Of a stretch of 26,179 nt of DNA, positions 1 to 10,100 are shown piece after piece. Position 1 is the first letter of the stretch; every line of letters starts with the position of its first letter. Below the pieces are notes generated by a model, which had not been told where the DNA came from, did not search any database, and saw nothing but the letters and a program-made list of their open reading frames with translations. The DNA comes from JAYPEY01 sp964519245 (lineage in GTDB: Bacteria; Verrucomicrobiota; Verrucomicrobiia; Limisphaerales; JAYPEY01). Location of the stretch: assembly GCA_964519245.1 (NCBI GenBank), contig CAZFLK010000071.1, positions 1-26,179 on the forward strand, given 5' to 3'. A program made the position numbers and the translations under genes.

Positions 1-1
1 C

Positions 2-2704
2 TTCTTGAGCGGACTGGCGGAGGCGATCTACCATCGTCCCCGCTGGTTCTTCTATCCCGTCTTGATCCTGCTGTTGTTCAGCGTGTATGCGACGGTTCGT
101 CATTGGAAAGTCAGTGCGAGCCGCAACGATCTCGTCGATGCGGACGCCAAGTATCATCAGAATTTTCTGCGATTCCGCAATGAGTTTCCGTCGATGGACG
201 ACCTGGTTGCGGTTGTGGAGAGCGGCGACATGCTGAAGAACCGGCAATTCGTGGAACGACTGGCCGCCAAGTTGAATGAACGGAAGGATCTGTTCACGAA
301 CGTGTTCTACAAGGGGGACTACACGTTGTTGGGCCCGAAGGCGTTGTTGTTCGCTCCGGAGGAGGAGTTGCAGACAATGCGCGATCTGCTGGAGGATTAT
401 CAGCCCCTCATTCGGCAATTCGGGCAGGCCACGAATCTGAATTCGCTCTTCACGCTGGTGAACAATCGTTTCCTGGAAGCGGGCGCCGCAAAGCAGCGGG
501 GCGAGAGCGGGACGGAGACGGACGCCCTGGTCGAGGCGTTGCCGGCGTTGGAGCGGATTGTCAACGAGGCGCGCGACAGCCTGAAACGACCGGGGACGCC
601 GCCCTCGCCGGGAGTGACCGCTCTCTTCGGGCTCGGCGCCGAGGCGGAGGAGAAGATCTACATCACCTTCGATGGCGGACGAACCTATCTGGTGACGGCG
701 CACGCGGTGAGCCGCGATCTCGAGAACGACGCGGTGGAAACGATGCGGAAGTTGATTCAGGAAACCCAGGGGGAGGTGCCGGGGGTGAATGTGGGGCTGA
801 CCGGGGAACCGGTGCTCGAATTCGACGAGATGAAACAGGCGGAAAGCGACACCATGCGCGCCGCGATTGTCGCCTTGGCGATCGTGGCCATCATTTTTGT
901 CTACGCCTATCGCGAGACGGGCCGGCCCTTGAAGGCAACCATCTGTCTCCTGGTCGGACTGGGATACACGCTGGGATTCACCATGCTGACGGTCGGCAGC
1001 CTCAACATTCTCACCATCACGTTCGTGCCAATTCAGATCGGGCTGGCGATCGACTTCGGCGTCCACCTGATCACCCGATACGAGGAGGAGTTGAGATTGG
1101 GCGTTGGGCAATTGGAATCCTTGCGCCGATCGATGACCCATACCGGAGTCGGCATACTTACCAGCGGCCTCACAACGGCCGGAGCGTTCCTGGCCATGGG
1201 GTTGACGGGATTCAAGGGAGTCCGGGAAATGGGCATCATCTCCGGCGGCGGCCTGATCCTCAGCCTGATTCCGATGATGGTTCTGCTGCCCGTCCTGCTG
1301 CTGCGAGGTCGGCAGAACGAAATGGATCATGAGACCTCAGCCGTGAACGCGAACGATCCGAGGGGGCGGATTGAACGACTCTGGCTGACCCGTCCACGAT
1401 GGGTTGTGGCTGTTGGAGCGTTGCTTTCCCTCGCTTCGTTGACCCAGTTTCCCAAGGTTTACTTTGATTACAACCTGTTGCACCTGCAGACCGAGGATCT
1501 GGCGGCGGTGGAGTACGAGATGAAGTTGATGGAGAATTCCTCCAAGTCAGTGCTCTTTGGCGCCGTTGTCGCGGATTCGTTGAGCGAAGCGGTCGAGTTG
1601 GAGAAACGCCTGTCGAAGTTGTCGACGGTCTCGAGCGTGGATTCCATGGGGCAGTATCTGACCGAGGACCAGGGGCGCAAACTGAAGGCGGTGGGAGAGA
1701 TCAAACGGATCCTGGAGCCGCTTTACTTTCCGCCGGTTGATCTCTCGCCGGTCAATCTGGCTGAATTGAGTCGGACGTTGTTCTCACTCAGCGGATACCT
1801 CGGGCAAGCCCGGGAGGCGCTGCGCGGGCGGTCGGAACAATCGGCGTTGCTGGCCAACGTCGCGTCCTTGGATCGCGCCGCAAGAGACCTGCGGGTCGCG
1901 ATCAATGTCGATGATCGTCGAGGCGCGCCAGAGCGCAAGCTCGCCGCCTTCCAACAGGCCTTGTTTCTCGACCTGCGCGAGACCTTGGAGGCGATTCGCA
2001 ACCAGGACAACAGCCAGCGATTGACTGTGGCCGACCTGCCGCCGACGTTGCATGACCGCTTCGTGGGCGCGACCGGCAAACATCTCCTCCAAGTCTACCC
2101 GAACCAGGATGTCTGGGATCGCGCATTTCAGGAGAAGTTTGTCGAAGAACTACGATCCATTGACGAGAACGCGACCGGCACGCCCGTTCAACTCTACGAG
2201 TATACAACCCTCCTGAAGAATAGTTTTGTCGAGGCGGCGGGCTATTCCCTGATCGCGATCACAGCCCTGGTCCTGCTGCACTTCAGGAGCATCTCATGCG
2301 TCGTGCTCGCGTTGTTGCCGGTGACCCTGGGCGCCTGTTGGACGGCCGGCATCATGGGCTGGTTGGGGATTCCCTTCAATCCCGCCAACATCATGACGCT
2401 GCCGTTGGTCATTGGCATCGGCGTCACCAGCGGGATCCACATACTGAACCGGTTCGCGGAGGACGAAAATCCAAGCATTCTCACCAAGAGCACCGGGAAG
2501 GCCGTGTTGGTTTCGGCCCTGACCACCATGGCCGGCTTCGGAAGCCTGATGCTGGCGAAGCATCAGGGCATCGAGAGCCTGGGGTACGTCATGTCAATAG
2601 GCGTCGCTGCTTGCATGATCGCCGCATTGACCTTTCTGACCGCCTTGTTGACGATTCTATCCGCTCTCGGTTGGAGAATTAAAAAACCCAGTAGCAGCAA
2701 TTAA
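2..2704 (+). CDS. MMPL/RND-family lipid exporter, HpnN-like (5' end probably off the window)
   Basis: About 900 residues with the two-fold layout of RND/MMPL transporters: one N-terminal membrane helix (about residues 15-35), a large periplasmic loop, a first helix bundle (about 283-435), another helix near 465-480, a second loop, and a second bundle (about 743-890). The first bundle carries the typical DFGVHLITRYEEE stretch and the second the matching GIGVTSGIHILNRF. Length and layout fit the HpnN/MMPL family, which moves hopanoids or other lipids to the outer membrane using the proton gradient. The frame stays open to the first base (Phe-Leu-Ser before GLAEAIY), so the real start is likely just left of the window; a TTG at 5 is the only in-window alternative. 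The substrate cannot be read from sequence. The lipid synthase 1.5 kb downstream on the same strand makes its product a plausible cargo, which is inference. Confidence 0.85.
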   Translation, partial: FLSGLAEAIYHRPRWFFYPVLILLLFSVYATVRHWKVSASRNDLVDADAKYHQNFLRFRNEFPSMDDLVAVVESGDMLKNRQFVERLAAKLNERKDLFTNVFYKGDYTLLGPKALLFAPEEELQTMRDLLEDYQPLIRQFGQATNLNSLFTLVNNRFLEAGAAKQRGESGTETDALVEALPALERIVNEARDSLKRPGTPPSPGVTALFGLGAEAEEKIYITFDGGRTYLVTAHAVSRDLENDAVETMRKLIQETQGEVPGVNVGLTGEPVLEFDEMKQAESDTMRAAIVALAIVAIIFVYAYRETGRPLKATICLLVGLGYTLGFTMLTVGSLNILTITFVPIQIGLAIDFGVHLITRYEEELRLGVGQLESLRRSMTHTGVGILTSGLTTAGAFLAMGLTGFKGVREMGIISGGGLILSLIPMMVLLPVLLLRGRQNEMDHETSAVNANDPRGRIERLWLTRPRWVVAVGALLSLASLTQFPKVYFDYNLLHLQTEDLAAVEYEMKLMENSSKSVLFGAVVADSLSEAVELEKRLSKLSTVSSVDSMGQYLTEDQGRKLKAVGEIKRILEPLYFPPVDLSPVNLAELSRTLFSLSGYLGQAREALRGRSEQSALLANVASLDRAARDLRVAINVDDRRGAPERKLAAFQQALFLDLRETLEAIRNQDNSQRLTVADLPPTLHDRFVGATGKHLLQVYPNQDVWDRAFQEKFVEELRSIDENATGTPVQLYEYTTLLKNSFVEAAGYSLIAITALVLLHFRSISCVVLALLPVTLGACWTAGIMGWLGIPFNPANIMTLPLVIGIGVTSGIHILNRFAEDENPSILTKSTGKAVLVSALTTMAGFGSLMLAKHQGIESLGYVMSIGVAACMIAALTFLTALLTILSALGWRIKKPSSSN

Positions 2705-2719
2705 GTCGCCACTACTGGG
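2681..2719 (-). terminator. Rho-independent terminator on the minus strand
   Basis: The arms 2687-2698 and 2708-2719 pair. On the minus strand they form a 12-bp stem (CCCAGTAGTGGC with GCTGCTACTGGG, two G-U wobbles), a 9-nt loop, and then six T residues. On the plus strand the two wobble positions become A-C mismatches and no T run follows, so the structure only makes sense for a minus-strand transcript. It overlaps the stop codon of the MMPL gene. No minus-strand protein gene ends here, so it probably ends a small RNA from the adjacent gap. Confidence 0.6.
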
Positions 2720-2750
2720 CTGGGAGGAACCGAGGTGAAAGCCTCAATAG
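2681..2750 (-). ncRNA. Candidate small RNA, about 70 nt, antisense to the end of the MMPL gene
   Basis: This is a prediction from signals only. On the minus strand a perfect TTGACA (2784 down to 2779) is followed, after 16 bases, by TAACTT (2762-2757), a weak -10. Transcription from about 2750 would end at the T-run terminator at 2681-2719. The predicted RNA would hold a small GAGG/CCTC hairpin (2732-2745), an unpaired C-rich stretch containing CCTCCC (about 2721-2727), and the terminator stem. An exposed CCTCC can pair with ribosome binding sites. I do not recognise a known RNA family. Confidence 0.35.
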
Positions 2751-3061
2751 GAGCGAAAGTTAGCCGCTTGATATCCGTTGTCAACGGTTTTGTTGCCCTT
2801 TCTTGGTGTTCTTCAAATATGCAACTAGGCTTTAACGTTAACCTCAGATAACGTGTGCTTGGACCATTCTTGGCCCCGGTCGTCCTATTTCCATGATATT
2901 CACAGACTTATGCACACGAGGACCCGATATTTGACAGCATTCTGGGATGAGAAACCTGGGGTAGAAAGCGATTCAAACGGAAAAAAGGCTGGAAAACGAA
3001 CCACGCTTGCCGAAACTCCGCGTTTCCCGAGAATTAAATGGTCCGAGACAACGAAGATATA
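2705..3061. other. Gene-poor gap between MMPL and AsnC-like genes, with palindromes
   Basis: This is 357 bases, richer in A+T than its surroundings, with no convincing protein gene. Besides the candidate small RNA it holds two palindromes. CCGTTGTCAACGG (2775-2787) is followed by TTTTGTT and may end plus-strand transcription of the MMPL gene; it also overlaps the -35 of the candidate small RNA. TTAACGTTAA (2832-2841) is a perfect 10-base palindrome. Either could bind a dimeric regulator of the downstream operon. A TTGACA at 2931-2936 has no good -10 partner. Confidence 0.5.
2775..2794 (+). terminator. Possible weak terminator after the MMPL gene
   Basis: CCGTT, a 3-base loop (GTC) and AACGG form a 5-bp stem, followed by TTTTGTTG. 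The short stem makes this weak, and the element may instead be an operator, because it is a near-perfect palindrome overlapping a TTGACA on the opposite strand. Confidence 0.3.
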
Positions 3062-4192
3062 ATGAGCGTGAGCGAAACACCGGTGGAGATTGGGGATCCG
3101 ATCAACCAGAAGATTCTGGAAATTTCCGAGGATCAGATTCAAGGCTTTCAGCGTGATCCGTTGGGTGAGATTGCCCGGAAGTCGGGCGTCGATTTGGGGA
3201 CGGTGATCGAACGGATACAGGCGATGTTGCGCGGAGGGACCATCCGCCGGGTGCGACAGACATTGCTGGCGACGAATCTGGCGGAGGGGGCGCTGGTGGC
3301 TTGGGAGCTTCCGCAGGATAGGCTCGATGCGGCTTTCAACACCCTGTTCGCCGACGATCCCTTTTCCGGGCACGTGGTGACGCGATCCACGGATGCGGCC
3401 TCACCCGGCTCGACCTACAAATTGTGGACCACCTTGAAGGTTCCCCAAGGCTACTCCATGCCGAAGCACGCAGAATGGTGGCGGGAGAAGATCGGCGCCA
3501 GGCATTTCAGGTTGATGCCGGCAAAACGATTGTTTGCCCTGGGCGTTGGGCACATGCGTCGGCGCGGCATGCCGCCCGGGAGTCGCGCGGACGAGCCGGC
3601 GGAAGCGATTGAGGTCTCGATTGCCACGTTGACCGATTCTGAGTGGCGGATACTGACGGCGTTGAAACGCGAGTTCGAGCCGGAGGAACTGGTTCCGGAC
3701 ATTTGGGCGGCGCGCGCGGTGGAGGCCGGCGTTTCGCTGGAGACGTTCTGTGAGGTTGCTGAAGACCTGAACAAGCGGAAAGTGATCGGGCGTTTCTCAA
3801 CCTTTCTGGAGCATGTGAAGCGGCTGGCCACGGGGGAGCGTGTGACGAAGTTCAACGCGTTGTTCCACTGGGCGGTTCCGGAAGGGCGGGAGATTGAGGC
3901 GGGCGGCGAGGTGGGCCGACACCACATCATGACCCATGCCTACTGGCGTGAGGGGGGACCGGAGTTCCGCAATGTCAATGTCATGGGAGTGATTCACGGC
4001 ACGGACAAGGACACAGTCCTGGAGCACAAGGCGGCGATTGACGCGCACCTGGAAGAGAAGGGGATTCCCGTGTCCTACACCAACGTGTTCTGGGGCGGCC
4101 GCAGTGAGATCAAACCGTCGGAGATTTCTCCGCTGGCCTACGTTGAGTGGTGCGAGGCGAACGGAATTGATCCGGACGCGATGCGCGCGTAA
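3062..4192 (+). CDS. Duplicated Lrp/AsnC-fold protein related to siroheme decarboxylases (AhbA/AhbB/NirDLGH-like)
   Basis: It is 376 residues from ATG 3062; an in-frame ATG at 3038 adds eight residues and neither has a strong ribosome binding site. Two copies of one module follow each other. Residues about 15-65 form a winged helix ending in TIRRVRQTL, then an AsnC-type ligand domain (75-175). Residues 190-250 form a second winged helix ending in VIGRFSTFL, then a second ligand domain (254-357). The second ligand domain holds HHIMTHAYWREGG (His287, His288, His292) and NVMGVIHG, which resemble the SHCYxRP and MIHG stretches of siroheme decarboxylase subunits. Those enzymes act in alternative heme or heme d1 synthesis, but no other such gene is in the window. 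The stop is three bases before the lipid synthase start, so the two are almost surely co-transcribed. A regulator or an unknown enzymatic partner role is equally possible. Confidence 0.72.
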   Translation: MSVSETPVEIGDPINQKILEISEDQIQGFQRDPLGEIARKSGVDLGTVIERIQAMLRGGTIRRVRQTLLATNLAEGALVAWELPQDRLDAAFNTLFADDPFSGHVVTRSTDAASPGSTYKLWTTLKVPQGYSMPKHAEWWREKIGARHFRLMPAKRLFALGVGHMRRRGMPPGSRADEPAEAIEVSIATLTDSEWRILTALKREFEPEELVPDIWAARAVEAGVSLETFCEVAEDLNKRKVIGRFSTFLEHVKRLATGERVTKFNALFHWAVPEGREIEAGGEVGRHHIMTHAYWREGGPEFRNVNVMGVIHGTDKDTVLEHKAAIDAHLEEKGIPVSYTNVFWGGRSEIKPSEISPLAYVEWCEANGIDPDAMRA

Positions 4193-4195
4193 GCG

Positions 4196-7100
4196 ATGAA
4201 GTTTTCGGAGCCCATCGCAATCGTCGGGATGGGCGGCATCTTTCCCGGGTCGCCGACGCTGGACGACTACTGGAGAAACGTCGCCCAGGGCGTGGACGCC
4301 GCGCGTGAAGTCCCGGAGGGCCGGTGGGAGGTCGCGGCGTCGGACACATACGACCCGACGCCGGGCGCGCCGGACAAGGTTTACTCCACACGCGCCTGTT
4401 TCATTGAAGGGTTTGAATTTGATCCGTCGGGGCTGGCGTTGAACGAGGAATTGCTGCGATCGCTCGACCCCATGTTTCATCTGGCGTTGCATGCAGGACG
4501 CCAGGCGTTTGCGAGCGCGGCGATGGCGAAGGTCGATTTGACCAAGGTCGGGGTGATACTCGGCAACATCGCCCTGCCAACCGATTCGTCCTCGGCGTTG
4601 AACGACGAGATTCTGCAACCGCTGTTCGAGGAAGCCCTGGGAGAGGCTCCGACGGTCCTGAAAGCGATCGAGCCGCTCAATCGCTGGGTTGCCGGGTTGC
4701 CGGGAAACATACTCGCGAAGGCCTTGGGGCTCGGCGGCGGCGCCTACACCTTGGATGCCGCCTGCGCCTCCTCGCTATACGCAGTCAAACTGGCCTGTGA
4801 CGAACTGCTGGCCCGGCGCGCCGATGTGATGCTGACAGGGGGGCTTTCCAGACCGGATTGCCAATATACGCAAATGGGGTTCTCCCAGTTGACGGCATTG
4901 TCAAGATCCGGACGCTGCTCGCCATTCGACTCGAAGGGTGATGGGCTGGTCGTTGGCGAAGGCGCCGGGATCGTGGTGTTGAAACGTCTTTCCGACGCGT
5001 TGGAGGCTGGCGATGAGATTCATGCCGTCATCAAGGGCGTCGGGCTCTCGAACGACATCGCCGGAAACCTTCTGGCGCCGGCATCCGAAGGACAGCTTCG
5101 CGCGATGCGCGACGCTTACGCAGAGGCCGAATGGGCGCCGGACATGGTTGATCTGATCGAGTGTCACGCGACCGGAACGCCGATCGGTGATGCCGTCGAA
5201 TTCAACAGTCTGAGGGAACTGTGGGGAGGGCGGAGGATCGAGGGACGCAGATGCGCCCTTGGCGCGGCGAAGGCGAATGTTGGCCACCTGCTTACCGGAG
5301 CCGGCGCGGCCGGATTGATCCGCGCACTGTTGGCCATCAAGAACCGAACGTTGCCGCCGTTGGCGAACTTTGAGCAACCCGGGGCGAAAATTGATCTCGC
5401 TGCCAGTCCGTTTGCCGCCTTGACCGAGGCCCAACCGTGGGAGGCGCGCGATGACAAGACTCCCCGGCGCGCCGCGGTCAGCGCTTTTGGCTTCGGCGGA
5501 ATCAATGCCCATGTGCTGATCGAGGAATGGACCGAGGCAGGATCCGAAGCCAGGGCTCGGCGAGTTCATGGCCGCTCTCCGTCGGACCGCGAGAGCTCGC
5601 AACGCGGGGCCGGGACGCCTGTCGCCATTATCGGTATGGACGCCTGTTTCGGGCCTTGGACGGATCTCCGTCAATTCCAGGAACGGGTTTTCGGCGGCGG
5701 ACCGGATTTCGAGCCGACCTTCAAGCGGGATTGGTTCGGCGCGGATGGCAGTGATTGGTTGCAGCGGCGCGGGGCGTGCGCCGCCGATTTCAAAGGCCAT
5801 TATCTCGGCGATCTGCGCATCCCGATCAACCGGTATCGAATTCCACCCAAGGAGCTCGAGGAGATGCTGCCGCAGCAGCTCCTGATGCTTCAGGTGGCCG
5901 CCGGCGCATTCGACGATGCCGCGGTGGCGGGGTTGGACGGGTTGCGGACCGGCGCGTTCATCGGCATCGAACTGGATATGGAAACGAATCGTTTCCACTT
6001 TCGCTGGTCGTTGTTGAATCGGGCGCGTGAGTGGGCGAAGGCGCGGGGGCTGTCGCTCAAGGACGGAGAATTGGCGGCGTGGACGGACGCACTGCGGGAA
6101 AGTTCCGGACCGGCATTGAACGCCAATCGCACCATGGGCGCGTTGGGCGGAATTGTGGCGAGTCGCCTGGCCCGTGAGTTCAAGATTGGAGGGCCTTGCC
6201 ATACGATATCCAGCGAGGAAGCTTCCGGCATGCGAGCATTGGAAGCCGCCGTTCGCGCGCTTCAGCAGGGCGAACTCGATCACGCGTTGGTCGGCGCGGT
6301 GGATCTCGCTGGCGATGTGCGCTCGGTGTTGACCGTCAATCCGGCAGGGGAGACAGTTCCTGGCGAAGGGGCGGCCGCAATGGTGTTGAAACGATTGGAT
6401 GACGCCGTCCGCGATGGAGATCGCGTGTATTCGGTCATTCGCGGCGTGGGGGCCGCATCGGGTGGCGTGGGCGTGGGCGTGGGCGCCGATGCCGCGACCT
6501 GCAACACTGCGTTTCAACGGGCCTACGCGGACGCCGTAGTGGATCCCGCGTCCGTCGAATGCCTCGAGTTGCACGGAGGCCAGGCCTGCGAAACGGAGGC
6601 GGTGAAGACATTCTTCGGGCAAACCGAACGCAAGCGCGCCATGAAGCTCGGCTCCGCTTCCTCGCAGATTGGACGGGCCGGGGCCGCTTCGGCTTTAGCG
6701 TCCGTCGTCAAGGCCAGTCTGGCGGTTTATCAGGAAGCGTTGCCCGGCTCGCGGGCCTTTGCGGGAACCTCACTTTCTGACGACCCCCGATTTCTCTGGT
6801 TGGAGAAGCCACAGTATTGGTTGCGCGATCGTGTGGATGGCCCGCGCCGGGCCGGCGTGACTGCGATAGGGGCGGGAGGCACCTGCGCGCATGTTGTGAT
6901 TGAAGCCTTGGAGGGCCAGCGGTCGAAGCGGGTGAACACCGAGCGTCGGCAACCGCTCGGCGCGCGCGAGGAAGCGTTGTTTGTGGTGCGCGGCGAGGAT
7001 GTGTCGAAGCTGACGACGGGGCTCGGTCAGCTGAGGGAGTTCGCGCTCCGAAACGCGGAAAGGGGCGCCGAGGCCCTGGCGCGCCAATGGCGCCTTGAGG

Positions 7101-10100
7101 GCGAGTTCTGCGAGGGCGGACGGGCGCTGGCAATTGTCGCCGCGAACGCGGAGGCGCTGGTGGATCTGACGCGCGAGGCCGACGCAGTGATCCAGGCCGG
7201 AGGGAACCCGGCAGAGATCGACGGCAGCGATGCGCGTCGCAATGGAGGGGATGAGCGAATCTTCTACTCGGCGGAGCCTCTGGCGCCGGAGGGCGGCGTG
7301 GCGTTTGTCTATCCCGGCTCCGGCAATCATTACCTCGACATGGGGCGCGAAATCGGCGCGCAGTGGCCGGAGTTGCTGCGGCGACAGGACGAGGAGAACG
7401 AACGCCTCGCCAGCCAGGTTGTCTCCGAAAGGTTTTGGGGCGGGGCGACAATGGCAGAGATCAGCGCCGACCATCATGCCATGATTTTCGGGCAGGTTGC
7501 GCACGGCGCGATTTGCAGCGACCTGGTCCAGGCCTGCGGCGTGGAACCTGACGACGTCATCGGTTACAGCCTCGGCGAGTCGGCTGGACTCTTTTCGACC
7601 CGGGCATGGACAGCGCGGGATGAGATGTATCGGCGCATGGTGGAAGGCGACCTGTTTACCCGGCAGTTGGCCGGCGAGTGTGCGTCGGTTCGGAAGGTCT
7701 GGAAGCTCAAACAGGGTGAGGATGTCGATTGGAAGATGGGGGTGATCGATCGCGACGCAAGTCAGACTCGCGAGGCCTTGCAAGGGCGAGCGCGCGTTTA
7801 CCTGCTGATCGTCAACACGCCAAACGAATGCATCGTCGGCGGTCAACGAAAGGCTGTCGATGCCTTGGTGGCGGATCTGGGCTGTCATCTGTTTCCGATC
7901 GACGGCGTCACCACGGTTCATTGTGAGGTCGCTGAGCCGGTGGCCAAGGCCTACCGCGATCTGCATGTTTTCGAAACCAACGTCCAGCAAGGCGTCCGCT
8001 ACTACAGCGGCAATCTGGGAACGGATTACGACCTGAGCGCCGAAGCGGCGGCGGACTCGATCATCGCCAATGCGTTGCACGGGGTGGATTATCCAAGGAC
8101 CATTGAGACGGCCTATGCCAATGGAGCGCGGATCTTCGTCGAAATGGGTCCCGGCGCGACCTGTTGCCGAATGATTGACCAGATCCTCGGCGACCGGCCA
8201 CACGTGGCGCGGTCCATCTCCATTCCGGGCCGGGGCGCTGTGGGAGTGGCGCTGCGGGTCCTGGCGCGCTTGATTGCCGAGGGTGTCAACGTCGATCTCG
8301 ATTTTCTCTATGGGGCTGAGACCTGCGTGGTCGGCCATCGGCGGAAGGACAACACGAGAACCGAACCGGTCGTCGTCCTGCCTCTGGCCGCCAAAGCCTT
8401 TACCCCGCCGCGCGCTGAGAATTTCAAGAAAAACGCAGATCTGAAAGGGCCGTTGGCGGAAGGCCCGCAGCCGATCGACGCGGCAGCCGCCGTCCCTGCG
8501 GCCAGGCCGGTTGAGGCGATGGTCGCGCCGGCCGTTGGCGGAGGCAACACATCCTTGATTGCCCAATGGACGGCAGCGGAAGCGGCGCGGGTCAAGGCGC
8601 ACGAGACCTATCTCCAGTTCTCCCGGAACCTGTTTCAGACGATGGCCGAAGGCGTGGAACGGTGCAACCGCTTGGAAAGCGAGCTCAAAGCGGCCGGCAT
8701 CGGCGCACTCCCCGTCGGAAACGCTTCAGGAGCTGCCTTCTCGGCGGAGACGACCGCCCCGGGAGCGGGGGAATCGTATGAGGAATACCCCGAGGAGGTT
8801 CCACGTTCGCTGAACTTCGCGCAGTGCATGGAGTTCGCGGTTGGCCGCATCGGCAAGGTGTTGGGCAAGAAGTTCGTGGAAGTGGACGCGCATCCGACCC
8901 GAGTGCGACTGCCGGACGATCCCTTGATGCTCGCGCACCGGGTCCTCGATATCGAGGGCGAGCCCTTGTCCATGACCTCCGGGCGGGTTTTGACCGAACA
9001 CGACATTCATCCGGACGCCTGGTATCTCGATGCAGGGCGCATTCCGACCTGTATTGCCGTGGAGGCGGGGCAGGCCGACCTGTTTCTTTCGGGGTTCCTG
9101 GGCATTGATTTCCAAACCAAGGGCAAGGCGGTCTATCGTTTGTTGGACGCCGTGGTCACCTTTCATCGTGGGCTGCCGGTCGAGGGCGACACGATCCGAT
9201 ACGACATCTACATCGATCACTTCTTCCGGCAGGGCGACACCTGGTTGTTCCGGTTCGGATTCGACGGCACGGTGAACGGCGAGAAGCTCCTGACGATGCG
9301 CGATGGTTGCGCGGGGTTCTTCACTGAGGAAGAGCTCGATGCGGGCAAGGGCATCATTCACACGAAGCTCGACCTGCGACCGATGCCCGGGAAACTTCCC
9401 CACGGCTGGACGCCGTTCGTTCCGTGGAAGGGAATCGAAGCCTATACGGACGAACAGTTGAATGCGCTCCGGCGCGGCGATCTGGAGGGTTGTTTCGGCG
9501 CGACCTTCGCCGGCTTGAACCTGGCCGATCCACTGACGTTGCCGGATGGCCGGATGCGTCTCGTGCACCGGATCACGGAACTGGACCCAACTGGGGGGCG
9601 CTTCGGCATCGGGCGGATCACGGGCGAGGCGGATATCCACCCGGACGACTGGTTTCTGACCTGCCATTTCTGCGACGACATGGTCATGCCGGGCACGCTG
9701 ATGTTCGAATGCTGCCTGCACACCTTGCGGGTTTTCCTGCTTCGCCTGGGCTGGGTGTTTGAGAAGGCAACCGTGGCGCCAGAACCGGTTGCCGAGGTGA
9801 AGAGCCAACTCAAGTGTCGCGGGCAGGTGATCCAGTCGACGCGAAAAGTCACTTATGTGATTTCGATCAAGGAGTTGGGCTATCGGCCGGAGCCGTATGC
9901 GATTGTCGATGCATTGATGTATTCCGACGACAAGGCCACCGTCGAAATCACCAACATGTCGATCCGTTTTACGGGCGCGACACAGGAAAGCATCCGGGCG
10001 ACGTGGGATGCAAAGGGGCAGGGCGCCGAGCGCAGGGAACCGGCCAGCGCGCACCCTCCGGCTGCCAGTGCTCCATTGACGAAGGCCCCTATCTTCGATT

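Noticed and set aside
2908..2916. TTATGCACA, a match to the loose DnaA-box consensus, in an A+T-richer gap
   Set aside because: Only one box, with no cluster, no AT-rich repeat series and no dnaA, dnaN or parAB neighbours, so no origin is supported.
2931..2936. TTGACA upstream of the AsnC-like gene as a plus-strand promoter
   Set aside because: No acceptable -10 hexamer lies 15-19 bases downstream.
8410..8800. Possible carrier-protein domain in the linker between AT and the first dehydratase
   Set aside because: The stretch is Ala/Pro-rich with a helical segment but has no LGxDS-type attachment serine.
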